From contig NZ_JACHIO010000010.1 in NCBI RefSeq assembly GCF_014203225.1, positions 1 to 64,000 on the forward strand: 64,000 nt of DNA, in the 5' to 3' direction. Both the position numbers and the translations under genes were made by a program. Below the pieces are notes generated by a model. It had not been told where the DNA came from and did no database searches. It worked only from the letters and a program-made list of their open reading frames with translations. Shown here piece after piece: positions 18,771-27,912 of this stretch. Each line of letters starts with the position of its first letter. The first letter of the stretch is position 1. Source of the DNA: Granulicella mallensis (lineage in GTDB: Bacteria; Acidobacteriota; Terriglobia; Terriglobales; Acidobacteriaceae).

Positions 18771-19706
18771 ATGAAACTGGTTTTCTGCGGTACCCCGGAG
18801 TTTGCTGTCCCGACGCTCCGTGCCGTTCTGGATGCGGGCCACGAGGTTGCGCTGGTCCTTACTCAGCCGGATCGGCCGGCCGGACGCAAGATGGAGTTAC
18901 AGGTGCCGCCGGTGAAGCGGCTGGCTCTCCAACGCGGGTTGCGCGTGCTGCAGCCAGAGCGGATTAAATCTGACCAGGAACTTCGTGGAACACTCGAAGG
19001 AATCCAGCCAGATGCCATTTTGGTGGTCGCTTATGGCCGCATCATTCCAAACTGGATGCTGGAGTTGCCGCGTTTTGGCAACATCAACCTGCATGGATCT
19101 CTGCTACCCAAGTATCGGGGCGCGGCTCCGATCCAATGGGCAGTCGCGAAGGGCGAGACCGAGACAGGGGTGACGACGATGCGCCTCGACGCCGGACTCG
19201 ACACAGGGGATATGTTGTTGGAAAAACGAGTCCCTATCGGGCCGGACACGACGGCGGTCGAACTTTTCGCACAGCTTTCGCACGTTGGGGTTGAGGTCGT
19301 GCTCCAGACGCTCGACGGACTGGCGAAGGGGACGCTCGCGGGCAGGCCGCAGAACCACGATGAAGCCACACTTGCGCCTCTGCTGACACGGGAGGATGGG
19401 AAGCTCGACCTCGCTCACCGCACGGCGCAGGAGGCTTACAACCGCTGGCGCGGGTTCTATCCGTGGCCGGGAGCCCATGCAACATTGCATGGCAAGCGCT
19501 TCCTGGTTCATCGCATGCATCCTTCCTCTGCGGATTTGAAATTGGTTCCCGGGGAGCTCGATTGGTCCACGGGTGAACTGCTTGTTGGTGCGGCGGAGGG
19601 AACGCTATTGGTGCTCGACGAGGTGCAGCTTGAGGGGAAACCGCGACTTGCGGGGATAAACTTCGTGCGAGACTTTCAGCTTCATGCGGGTGAGCGCCTT
19701 GACTGA
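18771..19706 (+). CDS. fmt: methionyl-tRNA formyltransferase
   Basis: 311 residues. It formylates initiator Met-tRNA. Visible motifs are MKLVFCGTPEFAVPTL at the start, the SLLPKYRGAAPIQWAV catalytic loop with its preceding Asn-Leu-His (NINLHGS), and a C-terminal OB-like domain (FLVHRMHP...). I use the ATG at 18771 because homologues begin with this sequence; a GTG 12 nt earlier would overlap def. Its 3' end overlaps rsmB by 23 bp. Confidence 0.96.
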   Translation: MKLVFCGTPEFAVPTLRAVLDAGHEVALVLTQPDRPAGRKMELQVPPVKRLALQRGLRVLQPERIKSDQELRGTLEGIQPDAILVVAYGRIIPNWMLELPRFGNINLHGSLLPKYRGAAPIQWAVAKGETETGVTTMRLDAGLDTGDMLLEKRVPIGPDTTAVELFAQLSHVGVEVVLQTLDGLAKGTLAGRPQNHDEATLAPLLTREDGKLDLAHRTAQEAYNRWRGFYPWPGAHATLHGKRFLVHRMHPSSADLKLVPGELDWSTGELLVGAAEGTLLVLDEVQLEGKPRLAGINFVRDFQLHAGERLD

Positions 19707-21054
19707 CCCGCGCAGACCAGGCCCGGGCGGAAGGACTCAGGGGAGGCCTCCCCAACGACCAGCCGCAAAGTCCACCCAGAAGCCGCTTGCCAGCATTACC
19801 CCGGCGCGCCTGGCGGCGTTCGAGATTCTCGAACGTGTGGCGACCAGTAGCGCCCACAGCGATGATCTTTTGTATGGCTCGGGTTTGGCGCTGCTTTCGC
19901 AGGCGGACAAGAATCTGACCACTGCTTTGGTGCTGGGCACGCTGCGCTGGCAGATCGCGCTCGATGCCCGTATCAAGCCCTTGCTGCAGCGGCCTGAACT
20001 GACGCTGGCACAGCCCGTTCAGACGGCTCTGCGGCTGGGTGCTTTCCAACTGCTGCATATGGATCGCATTCCGGCCCATGCGGCATTGAGTGAGAGTGTC
20101 GAGCTTGCCCGTGCGGCGGGACACCCTTACGCCGTGGGGATGGTGAACGCCGTGCTTCGTAAGCTGGCTGCAGCGAAGCCTCTGGGGCAGCGTCTGCATG
20201 AGTCGACGTCTGCATTTGCCGAGCGGCTGGGACATCCTTCGTGGCTTGCCGAGCGGTGGGTGACGAACTATGGCCGGGCCACAGCGCTGGCCATCTGCGA
20301 GTACGACCAGCAGGAGCCAAGGGATGGAAGCCTTTTTTCTCAGGAAGATACCGAAGAAGGTGGAAGCCAGCCGAGACTCGACGATGGCTCGCGGCTAGTG
20401 GGCGAGCTTGCGGCTGCCAGTGTCTCCGGGGCGCAACGCATCTGGGATTGCTGTGCGGCTCCGGGCGGCAAAACCCTGTTGCTGGCACAGCGCCATCCGC
20501 TGGCAGAGCTACTGGCGACGGATGTCAGTTCGTACCGGCTGCGTGCGCTGGCGCAGCGACTGCAGCGGGACGCTCACGGCAAAAAGGTTCGCACGGTTGA
20601 GGCTGATGCTTCGACTCTTTCTGAAGATGAGGGACTCTTCGATCTGATCCTCTGCGATGTGCCGTGCAGCGGTACTGGAACACTGGCGCGGAACCCTGAG
20701 ATTCGGCATCACTTGCGTCCGAGTGATCTGGCTCGACAGGCGGAGCGGCAGAGAGCGATTCTCTCTGCGGCGCTTCTGCGGCTTGCGCCCGGTGGGCGGC
20801 TTATCTACTCCACCTGCTCGCTGGAGCCGGAGGAGAATGAGCAGGTGGTGAAAGTGGTCTTTGAAGGGATTAAGGAGAAGATCGGCATCTCTCTCGTCTC
20901 GGCAGAGCCGGTGGTTGCCAAGTTGCAGGGGCAGGGAGTTCTGGCTGCCGAGGCGAACGTTGCGAAGCTTACGCGCGATGGGTTTCTGCGGACGTTGCCG
21001 GGGGCGGGGTTTGAGGGCGATGGTTTCTTCGCGGCGGTCTTTGTGCGGGGGTAG
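19684..21054 (+). CDS. rsmB: 16S rRNA cytosine(967)-C5-methyltransferase RsmB
   Basis: 456 residues. A basic, Pro-rich N-terminus (about 35 residues) precedes an N-terminal NusB-like RNA-binding domain (ARLAAFEILERVATSSAHSDDLL) and a Rossmann methyltransferase (WDCCAAPGGKTLLLA, the SAM site). The two catalytic motifs, CDVPCSGTGTLARNPEIR and YSTCSLEPEENE, supply the paired cysteines of m5C methyltransferases. The 23-bp overlap with fmt indicates translational coupling. Confidence 0.95.
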   Translation: MRVSALTDPRRPGPGGRTQGRPPQRPAAKSTQKPLASITPARLAAFEILERVATSSAHSDDLLYGSGLALLSQADKNLTTALVLGTLRWQIALDARIKPLLQRPELTLAQPVQTALRLGAFQLLHMDRIPAHAALSESVELARAAGHPYAVGMVNAVLRKLAAAKPLGQRLHESTSAFAERLGHPSWLAERWVTNYGRATALAICEYDQQEPRDGSLFSQEDTEEGGSQPRLDDGSRLVGELAAASVSGAQRIWDCCAAPGGKTLLLAQRHPLAELLATDVSSYRLRALAQRLQRDAHGKKVRTVEADASTLSEDEGLFDLILCDVPCSGTGTLARNPEIRHHLRPSDLARQAERQRAILSAALLRLAPGGRLIYSTCSLEPEENEQVVKVVFEGIKEKIGISLVSAEPVVAKLQGQGVLAAEANVAKLTRDGFLRTLPGAGFEGDGFFAAVFVRG

Positions 21055-21119
21055 AGGGTACGGAGGAAGATTCGGCAGGTGGAGCGCGTTGAATCATTCC
21101 TTCTCGATCGCTCTGCGGA

Positions 21120-21334
21120 GATTCGTTCCGATGGTTGGAGTGGTTCGCCTCAACCAAGGAAGGCAATTCAGTCGTTGCGCCCTGCGGGCTTCACTCGGGC
21201 CTTCGGCAGAGAGGTAGGCTCCTGCGGAGCCGTTTTTGCGGCATGGCTGAAGCCATGCCCTTAACGAAACAGTGCCGCCGCAAACTGTTTGCACCGTTCG
21301 ATTTCACTCCAAGGTCAGTTGGATGACGCACCCT
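21120..21334. repeat. partial copy of the 5042-5475 repeat element
   Basis: Read in reverse, this follows the left half of the first element from the outer end (TAGGGTGCGTCATCCAACTG) through GGGCATGGCTTCAGCCATGCCGCAAA to the CTGAATTGCCTTCCTTGG module. Its outer end abuts the receptor stop codon at 21333. The second terminal repeat is missing. Confidence 0.65.
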
Positions 21335-24206
21335 AGAAGCTGAAGATCGCCTGCAGAAAGACAACTCGATTTCCTGGTGCGGGTGAGCCGAAGGGGCCGC
21401 TTGCGAGGGTGACGGATTGACCAAAGAGCGGAGACTTGAGGGTCCCGTTCGGGGTTCCGCGATTATCGATGTTGAACACGTTGAGTGCGCCGGCGATGAA
21501 GGTCAGGTTGTAACGCCGTGGGACGCTCGCGTCGAGCTTGATCTGCTGCTGATTGCCGCTCAGTGCTCCTCCGCCCGCCTGCATGTTGGGGCCTCCGGTC
21601 TGTGTCTTGATATGGGGACCAATGCCGATGCTCTTGCTGACACGCATGTGAAAGGCGACGTTTACCGGGCCTGTGCCAAGGTTGTAGGGGATCATCCTCT
21701 CATTTTTTCCGGCGGGGTTCTCATCCAGGCAGCCGAAGGGCGTCGAGACGACATCTGGTATGCCGCAGGTTCCATAGGTGGGACGGGCGTTGTATTGGTT
21801 GTTGCCGGTCAGGTCGTCGCCGATGGTGATGTTGTAGGGAGTGCCGGACTGCGCTGCGAGGAGCGGCGCGATGGTGATGCCGTGCGGCGCGGTGTAGGTG
21901 GCAAGCAGGAAAAGCCGGTTGTGAATGCTGAAGCTGGCGCGCCCATAGTCAAGCCCGGGATTTTGAGCAACCGAAGGGACGTACGTGACGCCGGAGGTAT
22001 CGCTCTTCGCATCGCTGAAGGCATAGTTGGCGTTGATGCCGAGTTTTTTGTAATGCGTACCGAACGTAGCGGTGATCTGGCTTTCATTGAAGATACCGCC
22101 GGACTGGAACTGATTGTTGTAGACCGTGGGCGGCGGGCCGGTGATCGTGTAGCTGCCCACGTCGAATGCAGGCGCTGTTACGACATTCGTAAAATACTGG
22201 TGGACGCCTCGTGTGAAGAGATACGTGACGTTGGCGGTGGTGTTTTTCCAGAGTGTGCGGTCGATGCCGACGCCGCCCTGCATGTTAAGGGCAGCATGAA
22301 AGTGCGGGTCTATCGTATCGATGGCGGGCGTCGAACCGGGATAGCTCTGTAGCGTACTCGCGGGAAGAGAAGCATCCAGGTCGTAGCCCCCGGGCTGCGG
22401 CTGTAGATTGTTGATGACGTAGGACTGTTGGTTGACTCCGTTCTGGTGAATGGTCTGAATGACGTAGGGCGTACCCGTACCTGAACCTAACTGGCCCGGC
22501 ATCGTGAAGCGAGTGTAAAACCAGCCGTAACCTGCACGCAGGACGGTCCTGGGCGGCTTCTTGCTGTCGAAGTGCGGCGCCCACGCTACAGAGAGGCGTG
22601 GTGCAAAGTCTGCGTGATCGCGGATGCGATTCTGGCCCTCATACCGCACACCATAGCTGAAGGTGAGTCCGGGTTGGACGCGCCAGTCGTCCTGATAGAA
22701 GAGGGCTGCGTCAAAGAGCAGGGCGCGTGCGAGCGGATTCCTGATGACGACCGCCTGGTACTGATCCGGGGCACAGCCTGGGTTGGGCGATGGAAGGCAG
22801 GCCTCGTATTGCGAGGTGTTCTGGAAGTTGTACTGACCGTTCTCACCGGAGGTTGTCACATTGGCGTCGCGGTAAGAGCGAAGCCGGGCGCCGAAGCGGA
22901 TCGTGTGTTTCCCCGCGGTGGCCGTGGAGTAATTCTGTAGTTCCATTACGTCCTGGTGATCCGTATTGGTGCCGGCGTAGTTGCCGCCGGTGGTAAATGC
23001 GCCTTGCACCGTTTGCGTCGGTGTCGTGACGACGGCGTACTGATTGTTTCGTATGCGCCGCCACTGGAAATGTGTCTCGTTGATAAGGTGCGGATTGACG
23101 ACGATCGTGTCGCTGATCTGCAAGGCGTTCTCATAGTTGATTGCATTGAGCGCCTGGCTTGCCAGGTTCAGGTTGCCCACGCCGTTGCCGGAGGCCACGT
23201 TGCGGTGGAACGCATCGCGGATGGAAAAGGTATTGTTCGCTCCTAGCTGGAAATCAATGCGCGGGTTGATGTCCAGGATGGACGACGGATTGGGATTGGT
23301 CGCGAGAAGCTGTGTCGATAGGTTCGATGGGTTGGTCGCATCGATGATGTTTTGCACCTGCCGCCGCATACCGAAGATGCTGATGAAATAGGAAGAATGC
23401 CTGGTGAGTGGGCCTGTGACATCGCTTTGAAGAAAGTAGAGGTGATATTCGGGGGTGTCGGGAACCAGTGCGTTGTTCGTGTTGAGCGAGGAATCGGTTG
23501 CAAGCGACGTGACGTGGCCGCCGAATTTGTCCGAGCCGGGTTTGGTAAGGATTTCAACCCGCCCATAGCCGATGCTGTCGAACTCCGCAGAGAAGGGGTT
23601 CTGGTTGACCCGAATCTCCCGGATCGACGATTTGGGAGGAAGCTGGCCCCCGGTGAAGCCATCGATGTAGATCTGCCCCCCATTGGGACCAGCAGCCGGC
23701 CCGGCGAGCGCCTGCAGCTCATTTTGCAATTCATCCGGGTCGTCCGAGAGCGCGTCGAGATCATCGCCTTTGAGGATGATGGCTCCGGCGTTCTCATCGG
23801 GAGAGACGCTGACCCCGGAGGATTGCCCGTTGACCTGCACGTTCTCCTGTTCGACGGCGATGGAGAGGGTGAGGTTGAGTTGCCTGGTATGGCCCGATGC
23901 GATCGCGACCATTGCGTTGGGCGGGAGAACGAATCCGGGAGCGGTAACCGCGATCCGGTAGCTGCCAGGCTCCAGATCGCGAAGAGTGTAGGCACCGTCC
24001 GAACCGGAGGTGGTCTTGCGGACTTCGCTGCCCCTGGTCAGAGTGATCGTGGCTCCAGGGATGACAGCGCTGCTTGGATCGAGGACCGAACCGCGGAGCC
24101 CGCCTGTCGCCTGCGCGGAGACGGTGCAGGGAACAAGAGCCATGAAGAACAGCATAAGGATCCCGATAGCTGAACGAAGGGAGGGCAACCGTTGCATCCG
24201 ACGCAT
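21333..24206 (-). CDS. TonB-dependent receptor, Oar-like (third)
   Basis: 957 residues. The order is signal peptide (LMLFFMALVPCTVSA-Q), carboxypeptidase-regulatory domain (LRGSVLDPSSAVIPGATITL), plug with IYIDGFTGGQLPPKSSIREIRVNQNPFSAEF (about residues 180-215) and a beta-barrel ending in QAIFSF. The start ATG has GAGGA 6-9 nt upstream. It differs from the other two receptors in a Ser/Asp-rich plug segment (DDLDALSDDPDELQNELQAL) containing the LDALSDDPDEL pattern of a receptor subgroup common in Acidobacteriota. The gene is not next to transport or glycosidase genes; ligand unknown. Confidence 0.92.
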   Translation of the reverse strand: MRRMQRLPSLRSAIGILMLFFMALVPCTVSAQATGGLRGSVLDPSSAVIPGATITLTRGSEVRKTTSGSDGAYTLRDLEPGSYRIAVTAPGFVLPPNAMVAIASGHTRQLNLTLSIAVEQENVQVNGQSSGVSVSPDENAGAIILKGDDLDALSDDPDELQNELQALAGPAAGPNGGQIYIDGFTGGQLPPKSSIREIRVNQNPFSAEFDSIGYGRVEILTKPGSDKFGGHVTSLATDSSLNTNNALVPDTPEYHLYFLQSDVTGPLTRHSSYFISIFGMRRQVQNIIDATNPSNLSTQLLATNPNPSSILDINPRIDFQLGANNTFSIRDAFHRNVASGNGVGNLNLASQALNAINYENALQISDTIVVNPHLINETHFQWRRIRNNQYAVVTTPTQTVQGAFTTGGNYAGTNTDHQDVMELQNYSTATAGKHTIRFGARLRSYRDANVTTSGENGQYNFQNTSQYEACLPSPNPGCAPDQYQAVVIRNPLARALLFDAALFYQDDWRVQPGLTFSYGVRYEGQNRIRDHADFAPRLSVAWAPHFDSKKPPRTVLRAGYGWFYTRFTMPGQLGSGTGTPYVIQTIHQNGVNQQSYVINNLQPQPGGYDLDASLPASTLQSYPGSTPAIDTIDPHFHAALNMQGGVGIDRTLWKNTTANVTYLFTRGVHQYFTNVVTAPAFDVGSYTITGPPPTVYNNQFQSGGIFNESQITATFGTHYKKLGINANYAFSDAKSDTSGVTYVPSVAQNPGLDYGRASFSIHNRLFLLATYTAPHGITIAPLLAAQSGTPYNITIGDDLTGNNQYNARPTYGTCGIPDVVSTPFGCLDENPAGKNERMIPYNLGTGPVNVAFHMRVSKSIGIGPHIKTQTGGPNMQAGGGALSGNQQQIKLDASVPRRYNLTFIAGALNVFNIDNRGTPNGTLKSPLFGQSVTLASGPFGSPAPGNRVVFLQAIFSF

Positions 24207-24320
24207 GAAGAATCCTCAGGCAGGGTATGGGTTGGCTCGAATCCGATGTTTTGGAGGTTCGACGAACAGAGCAGGTGTTGAGGTCTTACGTAAGGTAAGG
24301 CCGGAATATTCCTGCTACCC

Positions 24321-24350
24321 TATGTAGCATTCGTCATAGCTTGTAGTCAA
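24321..24350 (-). promoter_or_regulatory. putative promoter of the third receptor gene
   Basis: TTGACT (24345-24350) and TACATA (24321-24326) are 18 bp apart on the minus strand, about 115 bp before the start codon. The -35 is good and the -10 weak. Confidence 0.35.
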
Positions 24351-24492
24351 ATATTTCTGCGTAGGCGGTTGGCCCAGATCTCATCTTGTTCCAGGGAAAG
24401 GGAGCCAGGCGTCTCGTTTTTCAGACGTGGGCAGTCTTCAGGAGGTTGGAGACCCTCCTGGCAGAGTATGGGGGATGCGGCTGCTGTGTTGA

Positions 24493-24594
24493 TCCAAACT
24501 GCAAACGCCGAGTGCGCGAAGGGCGCTAAGTTTGCGCAGAGTTTACTTTGCGCAAACTTGGTGGACTCGACGTACTCCGCGTTTGCAGTTTGGA
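24493..24594. repeat. imperfect inverted repeat of about 50-bp arms
   Basis: The left arm, beginning TCCAAACTGCAAACGCCGAG, is mirrored by the right arm ending CGCGTTTGCAGTTTGGA, with mismatches mainly in the middle third, and the arms almost touch at 24543-24545. As a transcript it would form a long hairpin. It fills the gap between the PASTA gene stop and the third receptor's promoter; otherwise 24207-24613 holds no gene that I can see. Confidence 0.65.
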
Positions 24595-24613
24595 GCAATG
24601 CTAACTTGCGGCT

Positions 24614-25456
24614 TTAATTTCCTGGCTGATTTCCGCCCTGGGTAACCGTATGTCCGAAGATGAGGCGAACAGCGTCGCCCCGGTTGACGCGGTAGCCTGA
24701 CTCGGGCTTTTGCCCTGTAACAGGTCCTACTGGGGCTGCCGGCACTGCGGGTGCTGCCGGTGTTGCAGAGATGGCGATGGCCTGTCCGTTGGCGTCGAGC
24801 TTTATGCCTCCGGCCTGGGGTGGTTTGGGTGTGACGGGAGCCGGAGGTGTGTCCGCGATGTACCAGACGCGCAACCCGAGAGCGGCGGCGGCGTGGTTCG
24901 CGGCTGAGTAGCTGAGGCCGACGAACGAGGGCAGCACAAACGCGCTGGAGGCACCGTTCGCCGTGGAACTGAGCAGCAGGCTGACGCGCGGCTGATCGAC
25001 ACCTGCATTTGGCGGAGGCGTCTGCGCGAGGACGACGTCGGGGGCTCCCGGAGCGTCGATGTGGGCCATCGTGCCGAGGTCCAGCGACATGCGGCGAATG
25101 TCCATCGAGGCCTGCCGCAGAGGCTCGCCTGCCACGTCGGGGATGGTGACCTGTTGTGGTCCCAGGCTCTCGGTTACGCGCACCTGCCAGCCGCGGCGCA
25201 CGCGGGAGCCCGCAGCCGGGGCCTGCGACAACATGCGGCCGGCGGGGACGGTCGTGGAGTAAAACCTGTTCTCGATGGTGAGGTCGAGTCCGCTGCGCAG
25301 GGCCGCGTCACTGGCTTCGGGGACCGTCATGCCGGAGAAGTTCGGTACGGACAACTCGTGCCCATGCAGCGCAATCCGCAGCGTGAGCGCGGCGGAGATG
25401 AGGATTACCGCGATCATCGACAGTGCAGTAAGGGCCAGTTGGAAGTATTGCTTCAT
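24614..25456 (-). CDS. membrane-anchored protein with three PASTA domains
   Basis: 280 residues. One N-terminal transmembrane segment (residues about 8-30) is followed by three extracytoplasmic PASTA repeats, each with the V-P-[DNS]-[FV]-x-G pattern: SVPNFSGMTVPEA, TIPDVAGEPLRQA and VLPSFVGLSYSAA. The C-terminus ends with a Pro/Ala-rich stretch and a further PASTA-like YRVNRGDAVRL. PASTA domains bind peptidoglycan stems or beta-lactams and usually sit on kinases or PBPs; this one has no enzyme domain. It faces rsmB across the receptor gene. Confidence 0.88.
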   Translation of the reverse strand: MKQYFQLALTALSMIAVILISAALTLRIALHGHELSVPNFSGMTVPEASDAALRSGLDLTIENRFYSTTVPAGRMLSQAPAAGSRVRRGWQVRVTESLGPQQVTIPDVAGEPLRQASMDIRRMSLDLGTMAHIDAPGAPDVVLAQTPPPNAGVDQPRVSLLLSSTANGASSAFVLPSFVGLSYSAANHAAAALGLRVWYIADTPPAPVTPKPPQAGGIKLDANGQAIAISATPAAPAVPAAPVGPVTGQKPESGYRVNRGDAVRLIFGHTVTQGGNQPGN

Positions 25457-25547
25457 GGCATTCCCAGCATACAGAACAGATAGATGCAGAACCTCTTGTC
25501 TTGTACTGCCTCGATGCCTGGGGTGGTGATGATCCGAAAAAAGCGAA

Positions 25548-25582
25548 GCGCAAACCGTGACGCTTTAGCGTCGCGGGGCGGA
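25548..25582. repeat. 35-nt dispersed repeat, copy 2
   Basis: Same unit as 14939-14973 with one mismatch. About 55 bp further on, 25637-25662 (GGAATGACAACCAGAAAAGC then AACAGC) matches 43338-43363 upstream of atpD at 23 of 26 positions, so this gap (25457-25676) is a small repeat cluster. Confidence 0.6.
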
Positions 25583-25676
25583 TTGTGCTGGGACTGGCAA
25601 AGAACGGGAGGAAGCAGGTTCGCTCGGCTACGCCTCGGAATGACAACCAGAAAAGCAACAGCCAAAGCCAAAGCGA

Positions 25677-27131
25677 CTAGCGGCGGTTGTCGGTTGCCGG
25701 CTCCGGGTGGATGAGCACGCGGGAGACCTGGGGATGGTGGAGGCGGAACTCGCTCTCGAACTCGGTGATGACTTCATGCACGCGAGACATCGGCAGATCG
25801 TCGGGGAGGGTGCAGTGGCAGTTGACCTGCACACTGCTCGCAGAGCCTCCGTGGCCGCGCGTGACCGTAATCTCGTGGATGTCGATAATCTCGGGAAAGA
25901 TGAGGGCGGTCGCCAGCAACTGTTTGGTCAGATTTTCCGTGGCTCCGATCTGGGCGGGGTGTGCGATCGTGGCGGGTTCGCTCTCGATGTGAGTCAACAC
26001 CGTGGCGATACCAGGAACCTCGCGGCGCATCTCGGCTTCGAGATGGGTTGCAATGTCGTGGGCCTCGCGGAGAGACATCGTCTCAGGTACTTCGAGGTGC
26101 TGCTCGACGTGCAGAGCGCCGTCGTACTGTTGCACGCTGACGTCGTGGATGGCGAGGTTCGATCGTGCGGCCACGGCGCGGACACGGTCGAAGACGCTCT
26201 CGCGTAGCGCCGCGACCGGCACCGTGTGGATGACCACATCGGCTCCCGGCAGCAGCTTCTGCACGGCCGTGGTGGCGGCAAAGCCGATCTGTTCGGCGCG
26301 CTGGAAGGTGAGGTTGCGCGGTAGACCCAGCGTGAGGTCGACAAAGTAATCCGATCCGCCGCGGCGCACTCGAACGCGTTTGACGTAGAGGATTCCGTCG
26401 GTGGCTTCGAGGTTCTGGATAAGGTCGTGGCGAATCTGTTCGCGGGCTTCGGGCGGAGTCGCATCCAGAAGGGAATCGAGGGTCCGGCGTGCCAGCTTCC
26501 AGGTGACGCACAGAATGATGACGGCCACGGCGAGGGCTGCGATGGGGTCGGCGTATTCCAGTCCGGGCAGATGCAACTGCTCGCCAATGAATGTGGCGAG
26601 CAGGCCCAGGAAGACGGCTCCCGCCGACCAGAGATCGGTGCCGAAGTGGAGTGCGTCGGCCTCCAGGGCTTCGCTGCGTTGCTCTTCGGCGATGCGGTGC
26701 AGGGTGCGGGAGCGCGTGAAGTCCACGGCCATGGAGAGCATTAGAACGAGGAATGGCCAGACGGACCAGCGCAGTTCGAGATGCTTGTGATGCAGAATGC
26801 GCTGCACGGCCTCGATGGTGATCCAGACGCAGGAGGCGACCATGATGATGGTCTCGAGCGCGGCGGAGAGGTTTTCCAGTTTGCCGTGGCCGTAGTTGTG
26901 CTGCTCGTCCGCAGGTCGATCTGAGACGCGTACCGTCATCAGCGTGATGGCGGAGGCGATGAGGTCGATGGCGGAGTGTGCGGCCTCGCTCAACATGCCG
27001 AGTGAACCGGTCAAAACGCCGGTAATGAGCTTCAACAGCGTGATGGCGAGCGCGGCCATCAGAGACGACAGGGCCGCCGCGCTTTTGGCTGCGCTACGTT
27101 GTTCCAGTTCTGCCGTCGACTCGCCTTGCAT
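25677..27131 (-). CDS. cation diffusion facilitator (CDF) transporter with extended cytosolic tail
   Basis: 484 residues. The membrane half has about six helices with the CDF metal site His/Asp pairs (LSEAAHSAIDLIASA, residues about 48-62, and ADALHFGTDLWSAG). The family exports Zn, Fe, Mn or Co by proton antiport. After the membrane domain the tail is unusually long and holds three similar modules of about 80 residues, each ending in a histidine-containing strand (VVIHTVP, VLTHIESEP, VLIHPEP), so the dimerisation domain seems triplicated. The ATG at 27131 is chosen because it follows menG by 22 bp and has AGGG upstream. Confidence 0.92.
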   Translation of the reverse strand: MQGESTAELEQRSAAKSAAALSSLMAALAITLLKLITGVLTGSLGMLSEAAHSAIDLIASAITLMTVRVSDRPADEQHNYGHGKLENLSAALETIIMVASCVWITIEAVQRILHHKHLELRWSVWPFLVLMLSMAVDFTRSRTLHRIAEEQRSEALEADALHFGTDLWSAGAVFLGLLATFIGEQLHLPGLEYADPIAALAVAVIILCVTWKLARRTLDSLLDATPPEAREQIRHDLIQNLEATDGILYVKRVRVRRGGSDYFVDLTLGLPRNLTFQRAEQIGFAATTAVQKLLPGADVVIHTVPVAALRESVFDRVRAVAARSNLAIHDVSVQQYDGALHVEQHLEVPETMSLREAHDIATHLEAEMRREVPGIATVLTHIESEPATIAHPAQIGATENLTKQLLATALIFPEIIDIHEITVTRGHGGSASSVQVNCHCTLPDDLPMSRVHEVITEFESEFRLHHPQVSRVLIHPEPATDNRR

Positions 27132-27153
27132 TGCCCTGAGGATACACGTATCG

Positions 27154-27912
27154 CTATCGTTTCGTGCCGCGATAGAGCCCTGCCGCGCGCAGCAGGTAGC
27201 CATCCCACGCCGAATCCGCGAAGCCTGCGGAGGCCATGAGCGCCAGCATCTGTGGGGGACGGGGAAAGCGGGCGACTGAAGCTGGAAGATAGCGATAGGC
27301 CGCGCGATCGCCGGAGATCATGCCGCCGACGATGGGCAAGACGTGCTTGAAGTAAAGGTTATAGCCCGCACCGCTGAGGCCGTCCGGCTGGTTGCACTCC
27401 AGGATGCCGATGCGGCCTCCGGGGCGCAGGACGCGGTGGATCTCGGCGAGGCCTTCGGCGTAGTTCGTCAGGTTGCGAAAGCCGAAGGCGGAGGTGACGA
27501 GGTCGAAGCTGTTGTCCGGGTAGGGCAGGTGCATCGCGTCGCCTTCGACCCAGTCCACATTGGCGGAGGCGTACTTGGTGCGTGCGCGGCTGAGCATCTC
27601 GGCGGAGAAGTCGAGGCCGATGGCGGGCTCTCCGCTGGCGGGGCGCTGGGTCAGCAGGGCTGCGGTCATATCTCCGGTGCCGCAGCAGAGGTCGAGCACT
27701 CGGGATTTCGGATTGGCGAGAATATCGCGAAAGCTGCGCGCGGCGCGCAGCCACCAGCGGCGGTCGAGGCCCATGGAGAGCAGATGGTTGAGCAGATCGT
27801 AGCTCGGCGCGATGGAGTTGAAGATATCGCGGACGTGCTCGGCGGCTGCGGTTTCGGTGGCCTCACCGGAGGGGCGTGCGCCGAGCGCCTGTTCGTGCTC
27901 GACGGGGCTCAA
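27154..27912 (-). CDS. ubiE: demethylmenaquinone methyltransferase (UbiE/MenG)
   Basis: 252 residues. SAM-dependent C-methylation, the last step of menaquinone synthesis. Motifs: [24 protein letters not shown] at the start of the fold, [15 protein letters not shown] (SAM site) and a conserved [19 protein letters not shown] stretch ([18 protein letters not shown]). The start overlaps the aroB stop by 4 bp (ATGA), so the two are translated together. Acidobacteriota use menaquinone, so the MenG role is more likely than ubiquinone synthesis. Confidence 0.93.
   Translation of the reverse strand: MSPVEHEQALGARPSGEATETAAAEHVRDIFNSIAPSYDLLNHLLSMGLDRRWWLRAARSFRDILANPKSRVLDLCCGTGDMTAALLTQRPASGEPAIGLDFSAEMLSRARTKYASANVDWVEGDAMHLPYPDNSFDLVTSAFGFRNLTNYAEGLAEIHRVLRPGGRIGILECNQPDGLSGAGYNLYFKHVLPIVGGMISGDRAAYRYLPASVARFPRPPQMLALMASAGFADSAWDGYLLRAAGLYRGTKR

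Noticed and set aside
24347..24617. Two mirror-image small open frames in the inverted repeat before the third receptor
   Set aside because: Their similarity to each other comes from the palindrome, not from coding; neither has a ribosome site.
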